NCBI GenBank assembly: GCA_009667805.1
Contig: CM019067.1
Location: forward strand, 70,016,997 to 70,080,996
DNA length: 64,000 nt
From: Leptobrachium leishanense
Lineage: Eukaryota; Chordata; Amphibia; Anura; Megophryidae
Reading direction: 5' to 3'
Part shown: positions 21,776 through 32,159 of the stretch, in pieces
How positions within the stretch are numbered: position 1 is the stretch's first letter
Layout: every line of letters begins with the position of its first letter
Notes under the pieces: model-generated
What the model saw: the letters and a program-made list of their open reading frames with translations, nothing else
The model's database searches: none
What the model was told of the DNA's origin: nothing
Position numbers and translations under genes: made by a program

Positions 21776-23349
21776 AAAAATGTACATTTTGTGCAAAATC
21801 TTGTGAACATGGGTTTTCAGTTAATAAATGTTCTATGGGTGCACACTCACAGAACCCATGTTCTATGGATGCACAGTATTGAAAATTATGTTCAACAAAT
21901 TGCACTTCCTTGTGTCTATACATACACTATAGGGACTAGTTATACCTAAGGACCCCTGACCACTCTGAGCTTCCCCAACTCAACACCCTTGGCATATGTT
22001 TGCATACAAATGTGCCGCATGTATTTCTGCACACTAACAACTTTCAACTGCGCACACATTACACTGGCAGGACCCATGCCTGTCAGGATCCATTCCTGCA
22101 CCACTACCAGCATGTGGCAGCTACATGAAAGGTGCTGCCCTTCCACTCAGCACCTGCATTCTGGGTGCACACCTTAACTGAAGAATTAACAGTTAAAACA
22201 CACACACATGTCACGAACGCATGCCATGGCGAAGGAAGCGCAGGGTTAAACAAATCACTATCTGTCTACACTGGACCCAAAATAATGACTACGTGGCCCA
22301 CAATCCCCCGCACACGCTTGCCTAACTATCACGGCAACGCCTTCACTCCAGAAGGGCACGCAACGTGATGAAGTGGCCACAGGGTTGCACCGCAGTATCC
22401 ATCTACACTCAACCTGGAGTATTGACTACGTTGCCCACAATCCCTGTACCCACTTTCCTTATACTGTTCGTCACACTGCCACCACAAACCGACTTTTTAC
22501 CCAAGAAGCTTACTGTCTGAACCAGAGCCGGTTTGAGACTCTGGTTATGCACCACAAAATAGACAACAGTCCAGACGACTGACTGCACCCCAACTCACTG
22601 TTTAGTAGATCGACTCAATCCAGTCCTTCAGTTAGCATGGATCGAATATCAGGCAGAAGCAGATCTTAATAAGTTTTATATTTATTATGATAAACAAAAA
22701 ATGATATATCACAGTGCATTTGGTTACAGCAAAAATAGATACGATAATCATTATTTACACACACAAGCATAAAAAATAAAAAGGATTAAAACACAGACCC
22801 TTACTCACACATCAGCAAGCTAGAAGGATATCTGTGACCCCCTGGGGCTGGAGATTGGAAGAACCAACAAATTCCCACTTTCTTGTGTGACCCCAAAGAA
22901 TAAGCGAAAGCACATGGCGCATTTCAGAATATATATATACATTTTCCCAGTTCGTCCAAGGTACAGCCCATAGATGGTACAGCCCGCCCATTACATTTCC
23001 CAGAATTCCCGCTCCTGTTAATTCGTGGGCATGCTCAGTTCACTTCTTATTTAATTTAATTCACAGCTATAAAAACAATTAGCCGAAGATCGTCTCTAGC
23101 GATCAAAGGGCATATTAGTTTCTTTTGAAATGCACTTTTGGGCACAGTGGTGCCGCTCCGGCTGGCTTTCCCCTGACATGAGCGAGTGAACCTCCCCCTG
23201 CTGAGCAGAACAAAGGGGCAATGTTCTCCATTTACGCCTTCTATGGCTTCAAAGGACTTTGCTGGAGACAGGGCAGAAAGGGTATTTGTAATTCATATAC
23301 ACGAACTATTACCAGTCCTTTATGGCGATTATATCTATCTAATCGTGAC
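21776..23349. other. Unannotated, weakly repeat-like interval
   Basis: Two related blocks near 22260 and 22395 (both containing TGACTACGT then GCCCACAATCCC) indicate an internal duplication. TGTCACGAAC at 22208 and TCGTGACA at about 23343 could be the ends of a long LTR, but the flanks are not convincing. No ORF with a domain. Confidence 0.35.
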
Positions 23350-23815
23350 ACCACAGGTCACGTGACACACCCCTGTGGCTGATCAATAAAGGTTCCACAC
23401 CCCCTTTGGTCCATGCTTCATTGTTGTTGCTTGTTCCTAGAAATAAGACCAGCTCATCCAAGCTCCAGGAAGACCTGCTTTCCCCTACCTACCCACCATG
23501 TTCCCCTGCTCCAGGACCTTCCGTGTTTCCTACCAATATCCACAGTGTACCTTCCAAGACCCTCCGTGTTCCCCCAAGACCCACAGTGCTCTCCCAGGAG
23601 CAACTACCCTTCAACCTCCATACCTAGACACAAGGACTGCTTTCCCAATTACCCTCAGCCTACCTGTAAGTCCAGTTGTGTCCTGTCCCACAGCCTCCTA
23701 TCTGTTCTCCATCAATACCTCTCCACACAACTAGTCTGTGTGCACCCCCTTCAAACTGCATATTGGAGTCATCACCTGAGAGGCCAGTTCCTGTAAGGTA
23801 CATAACCTGACACAC
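23350..23815 (+). mobile_element. LTR-like repeat related to 17799-18255
   Basis: Shares CACCCCTGTnnCTGATCAATAAAGGTTC-type sequence and a following ATGCTTCA-TGTTGC block with the repeat at 17799-18255. Ends near CCTGACA. The 127-codon proline-rich frame (23413-23796) is a C-rich composition effect. Confidence 0.4.
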
Positions 23816-24133
23816 ACATATAGTATGTATTTACACCATCCATGCATCTACGCAAACACCCAATGCATTTATACACATACACATATAGTTGCTTTAGAAT
23901 CTGATGCTGATTGAAAACCCATGAAGCTATAGACCCGGTTGGCCCTATTTCGACTGAGCTAGTCAGAAGTAGCCATAAAACCGGTAAAAGGCGGCACTAG
24001 CCAATAACCATTAGCAACTCCCTGTTACTGGTTGTATTGCAAGCAAGTCTCATTAATAGTGGTAAGAGCAGGACTGAGGAAGGTCGCAGTGTGTGAAATG
24101 TCATCAAGCAATGAGATTTTGCATTAATCTTAA

Positions 24134-24310
24134 GGCTGGCCATCCACTGGAATCGTTTTTGTGCGATGGTGCGATCATCCGTTATCGTCTGTCGTCGTAC
24201 GTCCGATCCTGTAACAGGTATGTGAATGGAACCATCGTCCATTGCAGCAGATGTCCGACGTCTGTCTTCTGGCAACTGATTCCGACTACGGATCCAGTGG
24301 ACAGCCAGCC
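24134..24310. mobile_element. Small inverted-repeat DNA transposon (MITE)
   Basis: The left end GGCTGGCCATCCACTGGAATC is mirrored by GATCCAGTGGACAGCCAGCC at the right. The flanks are TTAA at the left and TTA at the right. It is 177 bp and CpG-rich (CGTCTGTCGTCGTACG). Like family A it starts GGCTGG and targets TTA(A), but the interior is different. Confidence 0.75.
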
Positions 24311-24541
24311 TTATGATGATTGCTTGATGGAACATCATGTGTAAACTAAACCTGCCTATGACGGGTCGACTTTAGTAAGACACTCTTACGGTTATATTAA
24401 TAGCACCTCATGTAGTATAACATCAACAGATTTAATTACAAACTATTAAAATAAATGTAGAGCGTAAAGCAATTGCGCAAAGAACTACACTGATTGTGTA
24501 ATTATTTTGTAACTCCAGAAACCATTTTGATGGGTTATTAA

Positions 24542-25292
24542 CCCTTTCGCTGCTGAGGCTTTTCCCGCCTCTGTGCTGAGCTCATTTTTACCGATTTTGC
24601 TCATCATGTTTAAACGCGTTTTGAAGGCTTATTTTAGTATATGACCCAGACATATTATATATCGTTCTTTCCGTCAGACTCGGCAGATTCATAATATGTC
24701 ATTATTATATGTATACGTCATGACCTGTCTGTATATTATAACAAAAAATGCAATAAAATATGAATTTTCAATAATTTACAACGTGTAAAGTGTTTTTTTT
24801 TCACATTTTAACATGCGAGCAATTGTGGTTATATTTTGTATGGGGTGCGCTTGTTAAAAAAATTAGAGATGGGGTCTCGTTACATTTTTTTTTGGGGAAA
24901 ATTACGCGATTTTTAACAAACGCACCGCATACAAAAATCGTTAGTGCAGCATCATTGTTCACATTATAATTGAAATGGGAACAATATTGCTGCATTAACA
25001 AACCCAAAAAAAGAAAAAAAAAACTTGTTTATTTTTTTTTTATAATTTTTTTATTTTTATTTTTAATTTTTTTTAAAAAACTTTTTCATAGTCAAGTTTG
25101 GTATTGTTGGAACGGCCATGCTCTGGCCGATCCAACAATACCAAACATTAACCCCTAACTGCCACGGATCGGGAGATAGGGGGTTCATTGGAACCCCCTA
25201 TCTCCACCATTGGTGGCAGTTAGGGGTTAACTCCAAGACTGGAACGCTACATGCGGTTGGACGCGCTGAGCGCGTCCACCGCAGCGAAAGGG
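24542..25292 (+). mobile_element. piggyBac-like nonautonomous element, copy 1
   Basis: TTAA lies on both sides (24538-24541 and 25293-25296). The terminal inverted repeats are CCCTTTCGCTGC and GCAGCGAAAGGG. The interior has no transposase. The right part carries two strong palindromes, hairpin A at 25096-25146 and hairpin B at 25149-25231. Three more relatives are in the window. Confidence 0.85.
25096..25231. repeat. Tandem hairpins A and B of the piggyBac-like family
   Basis: Hairpin A: GTTTGGTATTGTTGGA pairs with TCCAACAATACCAAAC. Hairpin B: TTAACCCCTAACTGCCAC pairs with GTGGCAGTTAGGGGTTAA, with an inner GGAGATAGGGGGTTC/GGAACCCCCTATCTCC pairing. Equivalent structures are at 34220-34353, 43412-43545 and 47750-47880. 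Confidence 0.8.
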
Positions 25293-25632
25293 TTAATAAC
25301 ACAAAACTCAATGTACATTCTAAATGCACACCTCTCTGCCAAATTTTGTGCAGCACCGCATAGCAAAATCTACATAATGATTATCACTATCATTAGAAGG
25401 ACACTAAGCAGAAAAATAAGTAAAATAGGTAAAACGTTAGATTATATAATTGTCACGGATCCCCCTTGGGTCTACAATGCTGGTCCTTGTACACCGTATC
25501 CTATCTACCCCGCCGATCCTTGGATGGTCGGTAAAGCTAACTACCTTCAGGGAATTGATCTTGTAGCACCCAGCAAAGGTTAACAGGCCCCAGAGTAGGA
25601 TAACACAGTAGACCCTGATAGCATAGGTCTTA

Positions 25633-25897
25633 GGCCGGGTGCACACGAGCGCACCTAGTGTGCTCGTGCGCACGCACTTACCGGCGCCCGTCGCAGCCAT
25701 GTGACGAAGTGTGCGCGTAGCAAGGGTCCGCCTAGAAAGCCTCCCTGTCGATGCACTAGGATGCGCGTCGTTGGGGCTGCAAAGCGTGATCCTCCATAGG
25801 AGGCAGCACTGAGGGGGGCAGGGGTGCGTTGAGTGGAAGGAACGTCCACTCTCACGGAAGTTCCTTCTACTCTGAGTGCGCTCGTGTGCCCCCGGCC
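25633..25897. mobile_element. CpG-rich MITE
   Basis: The termini GGCCGGGTGCACACGAGCGC and GCTCGTGTGCCCCCGGCC are mirrored, with TTA on both sides (25630-25632 and 25898-25900). It resembles family A in target choice and CpG content, but with different ends and interior. Confidence 0.78.
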
Positions 25898-25929
25898 TTA
25901 ATGGCAGGAGAGAGGGTCAGCCTTATACC

Positions 25930-26068
25930 AAGGGTTACACTCAGAGCAGGGTTCTCAGAAATAGCGGTGGTCATACACAAAGCCGTGTTCTCAGGAATAG
26001 CCGGGTCAGTACACAAAGCAGGGTTCTCATAAATAGCCATGTCATACATATAGAGGGTTCGCTATAAT
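25930..26068 (+). repeat. Tandem repeat, about 37-bp unit
   Basis: Three to four imperfect units of the form CAGGGTTCTCAnAAATAGC followed by a TCATACACAAAGC stretch. Confidence 0.7.
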
Positions 26069-26829
26069 AAGCCAAAGTCAATCACAAAATAGAAGTCGCC
26101 AAAGGCACCAGGGGAAGCAAACTCCACGTCAGGGCAATGAGTCTGTGCTTGTGGGGTGTCCTATGCCATCCTCGCAGCAGACAGGCATAAACGTTGCACA
26201 GAGGCATCACATTTCCTGCGGCTTTCTGGCTCTCCTCCCCTGGCCCTCCTCCTCCCAGCGGGCCAATTGACATAATTGGTTACAGAGGGACTGCCTGAAT
26301 TCAGTCCCTCTGCAGCCAATGATGACGATCAGCCGCTGGGAAAGGAGGCAGGCCAGAGAAGGGCCAGAAAGCTACTGGGTGTGCTACGCCATCCTGTGAT
26401 GTTTAAGCCTACCTGCAGATGCCAGTGTTAAGGGGTTAATAAAGTTGGATAAGCATATTTTTTTTTAAAACGAAAACAATACATATAGTAATACCATAAT
26501 ACATAAAAGATTTTAACAAGCGGTTTGTTTTGATTGGTGAGTGCTTTTGCGCTAGGGATATTATATGCATTTTACTTTATATCTGAGCTGATACATAGGC
26601 TATGCAAGATAGACTTACAAAGAAATCAGAGTATAAAACAGATTGTTACTATACAGACAGTAGAATGCCCTTTCATCAATACCCTGTTTCCAAGTTACAG
26701 CCATGGTCAAACGTTTTGAGAAAGACACAAATATTAATTATCACAAACTCTGCTTCCTCAGTGTTTTTATATCATTTTGTCAGATGCTACTATGGTTACT
26801 GAAGTATAAATACAAGCATTTAATAAATG

Positions 26830-27192
26830 TCAAATGTTTTTATTGACAATTATATTAAGTTTATGCAAAGAGTCAATATTTGTGGTGTTGACCCTTCTTT
26901 TCAAGACCTCTGCAATACGCCCTGGCATGCTGTCAATCATCTTCTGGGCTACATACTGACTGATGGCTGCCCATTCTTGCATTATCAGTGGAAAATAATG
27001 TAGTTTGTTTGTTTGTAGAATTTGGGGGTTATCGTTTGTCCACCCGCACTTGAAGATTGAACAAACATTCTCAATGGGATTAAGGTCTGGGGAGTTTCCT
27101 GGCCATGGACGCAAAGTTGCCATAACACAGGACTGATGGTAGCGCTCATCTTTTCTTCTCCGTACAAGCTTTTTTCCAGATGCCCCAAGCAA
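26830..27192 (-). pseudogene. Tc1 transposase C-terminal remnant
   Basis: A 120-codon open piece beginning at LGASGKKLVRRR and reaching the stop. It contains the third catalytic-region motif (SPDLNPIEN) and the usual QKMIDSMPGRIAEVLK ending of this Tc1 subfamily, but lacks the middle of the DDE domain. Confidence 0.85.
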
Positions 27193-27345
27193 TCAGAAAG
27201 GGGATTCATCAGAGAAAATTATGTATTTCCTGGGGAGAAGTGACTTCTTCACTACCCTTCTTGATACTATGTCATCCTCCAAATGTCTTTGCCTCACTGT
27301 GAGGGCAGATGCAGTCACACTTGCCTGCTGCCGTTCCTGAGCAAG

Positions 27346-27627
27346 CTATGCTCTGGTGGTGCCCTGATCCCACAGTTGAATCATCTTTAGACGACGTTCC
27401 TGGCACTTGCTGGACTTTCTTAGGGGCTCTGAAACCTTCCTCACAACAATTGAACCTCTCTCCTGGAAGTTCTTGATGATCTGATAAATGGTTGCTTTAG
27501 GTGTAATCTTACTAGCAGCAATATCCTTGTCTCTGAATCCATTTTTGTGCAAAGCAATGATGACTGCATGTGTTTCCTTGCAGGTAACCATGGTTGACAG
27601 AGAAAGAACAACGATTTCAAGCACCAC
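27346..27627 (-). pseudogene. Tc1 transposase N-terminal remnant
   Basis: Encodes the paired-type helix-turn-helix (CKETHAVIIALHKNGF, then the DKDIAASKI region). The presumed ATG is at 27591-27589. Broken downstream by frameshifts. Confidence 0.85.
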
Positions 27628-27904
27628 CCACCTTTCTGTTATTCTAACTTAATCAGCATGACAGAGTGATCTTCAGCCTTGTCCTCATCAACACTCTGAC
27701 CTGTGTTAACATGATGTCAACTGGTCCTTTTGTGACAGGGCTGAAATGCAGTGGAAATGTTGTTTTTTGTGATTAAGTTAATTTTCATGGCAAAGAGGGA
27801 CTTTGCAATTAATTGCAATTCATCTGATCACTATTCATAACATTCTGGAGTATATATCAAGTCGCCATCATAAAAACCGAGGTGGCAGACTTTGTGAAAA
27901 TTAA

Positions 27905-28632
27905 TATCTGTTTTGCATTTCGGCTCATTTCACTGATTCCGTTTATCATAAAATATGGTGAATTCACAATTTAGTGAATGGTCACCATATTTTGCCAAAA
28001 CTGGAGTTGCCAAAGCAGTTATCGGACATTGCCGAATTGCACCGATAACCGCCAAATTGGCATCAGTGAATTTCACTGAACTGCAAAAAAATAAAAGAAG
28101 TCTTCTATTCACCTAATAGGAGTATAAATCAACAAAAATGTAGTAAAAATGTGTGCAAATAATAAGAAAGGTCCTTTAAAAAATAAAATAAAAAGGTCTT
28201 CTACAAAAAAGAAAAAGTATTTTTGTAAAAAGAAAACGCCATCTAAAAAATACAAAAGAAGGTTTTTTGTTGAAAATGTAAAGAATAAACGGTCTTTAAA
28301 AAAAATTAGAAAATACATACATTTTTTTACATCCAACAAAATCGCCTGTTTATACCTGTCGAACTGAAAACCCAGGGGATTTAGTTGGGATTTCAGTGCA
28401 ATTCAGTATTCTGTGAATAGAAGACATGATAGTGTTCTATGGGGCAATTTCGGTGCTGCCGAGCCCTACCGAATTGCGGCAAACCACAACATATTTTGTT
28501 GTCAATTCTCCAGTATTTTGCGATTTGACAGCTTAGTGAACAGACGAATTGCTCTGAAATTGCACCAAACAGTGAAATTCACTGCCCAGTGCAATTCGGG
28601 GCCAATTCGGAGGTTAGCGAATAACCTCTTTT
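27905..28632. mobile_element. Nonautonomous DNA element, family II copy 2
   Basis: The right end GAGGTTAGCGAATAACCTC and the interior (A-rich centre, ATCGCCTGTTTATACCTGTC, CACTGAACTGC blocks) match the copies at 8311 and 61497. The left end abuts the broken Tc1 terminus. No gene: the lysine-rich frame at 28149-28367 is the A-rich centre. Confidence 0.6.
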
Positions 28633-28639
28633 GTTTTGT

Positions 28640-29340
28640 TTACAATTTCTTTTGGAGGTTTGTTAACAGATTCTCAGTCTGACAATGAGTAGAATCAATA
28701 TTTACATAGGGGGAAAAAAACATGAATAAATGTGTTGTTTTTTTCTTTTTTTAGCACAGACAATTATATCAGTTCCAACAAAGTGTCTTGTGACATCTTA
28801 ATCAAATGCTAGTACATACAAACTAAAAATACAGTAGTGTAACAAGCTACAGGCGTCATAGCTAAAAAAACAGGATGTTTAAAAGCCATCATAAAATTCC
28901 ATGAAATTACCTTTTTGATTTGTTCCACGAAATCCTGTGCGAGGAGGCCCTTTAGATGACTATTTACATATCACGGCTGGCCATTTGCAACATCCATTGC
29001 TGCTGTACTATTTTTGTTTTGCTATGTCATCACCTTCCCATAGACTGTGACAGCTGTCCCTGTAAGTGGAGCTGCACCCAGTGACAAAACGCAAGAGAGA
29101 AATACAAACGGCAGCCGACAACCTAATATACCACTATATAGATTAAATGCCCACAATTCCAACACATTACTACATTTCTTGAAAGAGTTCTTTATTTTAA
29201 CCATAGATCTGCAGTTTGAGGGTAGGATTTGGGAGATCAGAATATACAAAATGCAGATTTTTGTTTATGAGGATTTTAAATGAAAAATACAATTTTTTTG
29301 TTTACAAAATAAAAGTGCTGAAAACTGTTCGTTCAGTGAC
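28640..29340. other. Unannotated interval
   Basis: Anonymous AT-rich sequence between two family II elements. No coding or RNA signal supported. Confidence 0.4.
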
Positions 29341-29345
29341 ATTAA

Positions 29346-29999
29346 AAAGGGTCTATTCATCAACCTCCAAACTTGCCATCGAATTGCATGGCGGGACAGT
29401 TTGTCGGTTCACTAAGTTGTCAATTCACCAAATACAGGCAAATTGACGGCAAAATACGGTACAGTTCGCCGGTCTTCTGCGACAGCGAAATTGTCCCATA
29501 GAGAAGTAATGGTTAGTCTATTCACAGAACACCGAACTGCACGAAAGTGTTGGCGAAATGACCTAATTTTCGGTGTTTCAGTTTGACAGGTTTAAAACGG
29601 CGAGTCCAATAGGATTCAATGTAAAAGCGTAATATCTTTTTTAAAAGACCGTTCATTTTTTTCATTCTCAGCAAAAAGCCTTTTTATTCTTTAAAAAAAC
29701 TTTTTGTATTTTTTTGACGAAATTTTTGTTTCCCAAGTTTTTAAAAAAGCTTTTTTTTATTCTGTAGTAGACGTTTAAATTATTATTTAAAGGACCTTTT
29801 TTTATTAATTTTACACATTTTAATTCATTTTTATTGGTTTAAAAACCCATTCGGAGAATAGGTGACTTCTGTTTTTTGGTTTTTTTTTCAGTTCGGTGGA
29901 ATTTGTAAAGGCCACTTTGGTGACGTTCTCCAGCTTTTTAGTGGGGCTTTGGTGACTCCATCTTTGGCGCACTACGGTGACAATTCAGTGAATAGGGGG
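29346..29999. mobile_element. Nonautonomous DNA element, family II copy 3
   Basis: The left end GGGTCTATTCATCAACCTCC and right end CAATTCAGTGAATAGGGGG are imperfect inverted repeats. Same A/T-rich centre and CGGTGTTTCAGTTTGACAGG block as the other copies, inverted relative to copy 2. Confidence 0.6.
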
Positions 30000-30018
30000 T
30001 CTTTACTCCCTGACCCCA

Positions 30019-30326
30019 AAGAAATAAACAAAGTAATAAAGGAACTTCATCATACCATGGCATCTCATGAAGTGGATTTATTCTATCACCGTCACAGCAG
30101 TAACAAACGTGTTTCGACCCTACACTGGTCTTTATCAAGTCTAAATTCCAAGTGTTAATTGATAGACTCTCAAATACTATTTAATGGAAAGTGAACACTT
30201 GGAACTTAGACTTGATAAAGTCCTGTCTAGGGTCGAAGCGTCATTTGTTACTGCTGTGATGGTAATAGAATATATCTACTTTAGGAGATACCGCTGTATG
30301 CTGGAGTTCCTTTATTACTTTGTTGA
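30019..30326. repeat. Foldback repeat with hammerhead-like arms
   Basis: Two arms of about 140 bp in opposite orientation (outer ends AAGTAATAAAGGAACT and AGTTCCTTTATTACTT) with a short spacer near 30165-30185. Each arm carries CTTGATAAAG, a short stem and GGTCGAAACACG or GGTCGAAGCGTC. This is a degenerate version of the hammerhead core better preserved at 63641-63683. Confidence 0.65.
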
Positions 30327-30569
30327 TGGCACTTGTTGGATCCATTAACATAAAATCACAGTTCACACTCCCAAACCAAAGCAAATCAAACGACAACATA
30401 CTGAGACTATAGAATTGATACTATCCCGACGTAAAGATATTTGCTGCTGGCCTTATAGGATCTATAAAATCAATGTAGATTACAACTGAAGTGCAATTCC
30501 GAAGCAGTTGAATAAAAAAAATGTCCTGCAAAGATCACCCTACTCAATATCCATCTAGATACAACAGAA

Positions 30570-30935
30570 TTAACACAACCAACCACTAGCACTCAGGATC
30601 CTGCTATCTAGTAAAATTCCTCTTGTCTTCTTCAACCCCAATCCCTCTAGACCAGGGGTGGGCAATTACGGCCCTCCAGATATTTTGAAACTACATTTCC
30701 CTTGAGGCTCTACAAACCTAATGAGCAGCCGAGCATCACGGGAAATGTAGTTTCAAAACATCTGGAGGGCCATAATTGCCCACCCCTGCTCTAGACTGTA
30801 AGCTCCTATGAGCAGGGCTCTCTACACCTCTTGTTTCCATCATATGTGCATTAATCTCATTCCCTTTATTATTGTAAAGCGCTGTGGAAACTGTTGGAGC
30901 TATATAAATGATGACAATAATAATAATAACGCCCG
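30570..30935 (+). mobile_element. LINE 3' UTR fragment
   Basis: Matches the 3' end of the LINE at 30936-32155 (CTGCTATCTAGTAAAATTCC, later TTGTAAAGCGCTGTGGAAAC, ending in an ATAATAATAA tail). Interrupted by a hAT element at 30653-30788. Confidence 0.75.
30653..30788. mobile_element. 136-bp hAT nonautonomous element
   Basis: The left end CAGGGGTGGGCAATTACGGC is mirrored by GCCATAATTGCCCACCCCTG at the right. A perfect 8-bp duplication CTCTAGAC is at 30645-30652 and 30789-30796. It is almost wholly an inverted repeat around ACTACATTTCCC/GGGAAATGTAGT. Confidence 0.93.
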
Positions 30936-32155
30936 TGTCCGCCCCTTTCTAACGCAAGATACCGCAAAGGTGCTGGTTCATGCGCTTGTCATTTCACGAC
31001 TTGACTACTGCAACTCGCTCCTCATTGGCCTCCCCAACTCCCGTATTTCCCCTTTACAATCTGTAATGAATGCAGGTGCCAGGCTTATTTTCTCACCAGA
31101 CCTACTGTCATGTACCCATACCCCCAACTCCCCGGGCACAGGCGCCCACACATACCGCATCCTCACATGCCGCGGAAAATCAGCGTCCCACCGAAGATCC
31201 GCTTACTTCCCCATTGACAGCCGTAATAAACTGCGCATGCGCGGGCAGGCCAGGAACCTCCGGTGTGTGCTACAGAGAGTGGCGTTGCACGCAGATGACG
31301 CGGACCTGGAATTAGCGCTGGCTGCGATTGAGGACACCGGCACCTGTCTGCTATCAACCCTCCATAAAAGAAGTCAACGGATGGTGAGTAATCGCTCATT
31401 TATTATTCTTGGAATACCTAGAGCTACCTTACCTATATTTTTGCCTGAACTTCTCGTTGCCGAACCTTTTGCTTGCCCTGACTACCCCTGAACGCCGCCT
31501 GCCTCTTTTGACCACTTTGCCTCCACTCGACCACCCTCGCATACCTCCCCACTCTGCCGGTCCCTCCATTGACTTCCTGTACGTTCCAGGATACAGTTTA
31601 AAATATTGATGTTCATGTTCAAATCACTCAATAACTCAACTCCTCCCTACATGTCTTCATTGCACCGCAAGCACGTCCCATCCAGACAACTTTGATCAGC
31701 AGGCGATCCCCTCCTGTTATCTGTCTGCATGCGCACGGCCAACTCTCGCCTCCAAGACTTTTCACGGGCAGCACCGGTCCTGTGGAATGACTTGCCCAGC
31801 CCTATCAAACTCTCCCCTAATCGTTAGACCTTCAAGAAATCCCTCAAAACACATCGATTCAGATTAGCGTACCACATCACTAATGCAACTCATCCCCCTG
31901 CTCACCTACTCACACGATTGAAGCTGCTTCTATGGCCCCACCGTTCCCAAACCACTGGCACTCATGGTCCTGCTATCTAGTAAAATTCCTCTTGTCTTCA
32001 ACGCCCAATCCCTGTAGACTGTAAACTCCTATGAGCAGGGCCCTCTACACCTCTCGTTTCCATCATATGTCCATTTATCTCATTCCCTTTGGTTATTGTA
32101 AAGCACTGCGGAATCTGTTGGCGCTATATAAATGATGACGATAATAATAATAACC
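30936..32155 (+). mobile_element. 5'-truncated LINE with internal insertion
   Basis: The 5' part encodes the conserved post-RT motif ALVISRLDYCNSLLIGLP (30985-31045) and NAGARLIF. After an unrelated 0.45-kb insertion (about 31100-31553) the frame resumes with LHWLPV and FKILMFMFKSLNN-like sequence, then a degenerate FSRAAPVLWNDLPSP. The 3' UTR is the same as 30570-30935 with an (ATA)n tail. Likely an L2/Rex1-type element; the clade is not settled by eye. Confidence 0.7.
31100..31553. other. Insertion within the LINE
   Basis: A CpG-rich block (GCATGCGCGGGCAGGCCAGG) that interrupts the LINE protein between LSC and HWLPV. It contains CTCGTTGCCGAACCTTTTGC and other words seen in LTR-type repeats. 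Termini not resolved. Confidence 0.4.
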
Positions 32156-32159
32156 AATG

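Larger units (their letters stand above)
25443..26420. other. LTR-like repeat block interrupted by a MITE
   Basis: Starts TGTCACGGATCCCCC and continues with TAGGATAACACAGTAGACC-type words common near frog LTR ends. A MITE is inserted at 25633-25897 and a tandem repeat follows at 25930-26068. No gag or pol frame; right boundary not determined. Confidence 0.35.
26698..27908 (-). mobile_element. Tc1-type transposon, internally deleted
   Basis: The left terminus CAGCCATGGTCAAACGTTTT follows a TA. The right terminus is cut off at ACTTTGTGAAAATTAATATC by a family II element. The transposase would start at 27591 on the minus strand. The N-terminal helix-turn-helix region (27627-27346) and the C-terminal WPGNSPDLNPIEN region (near 27090) survive. 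The segment between HQSCVM and RPWPGN is missing, removing the second catalytic Asp. Frameshifts elsewhere. Non-functional. Confidence 0.88.

Noticed and set aside
23413..23796. 127-codon proline/cysteine-rich frame
   Set aside because: C-rich low-complexity plus strand of an LTR-like repeat. An overlapping second frame is equally open.
28149..28367. Lysine-rich 72-codon frame
   Set aside because: Comes from the A-rich centre of a family II DNA element.
31163..31491. Host exon suggested by the long open frame across 30808-31491
   Set aside because: The frame begins in LINE sequence (SRLDYCNSLL) and continues into an insertion by chance.
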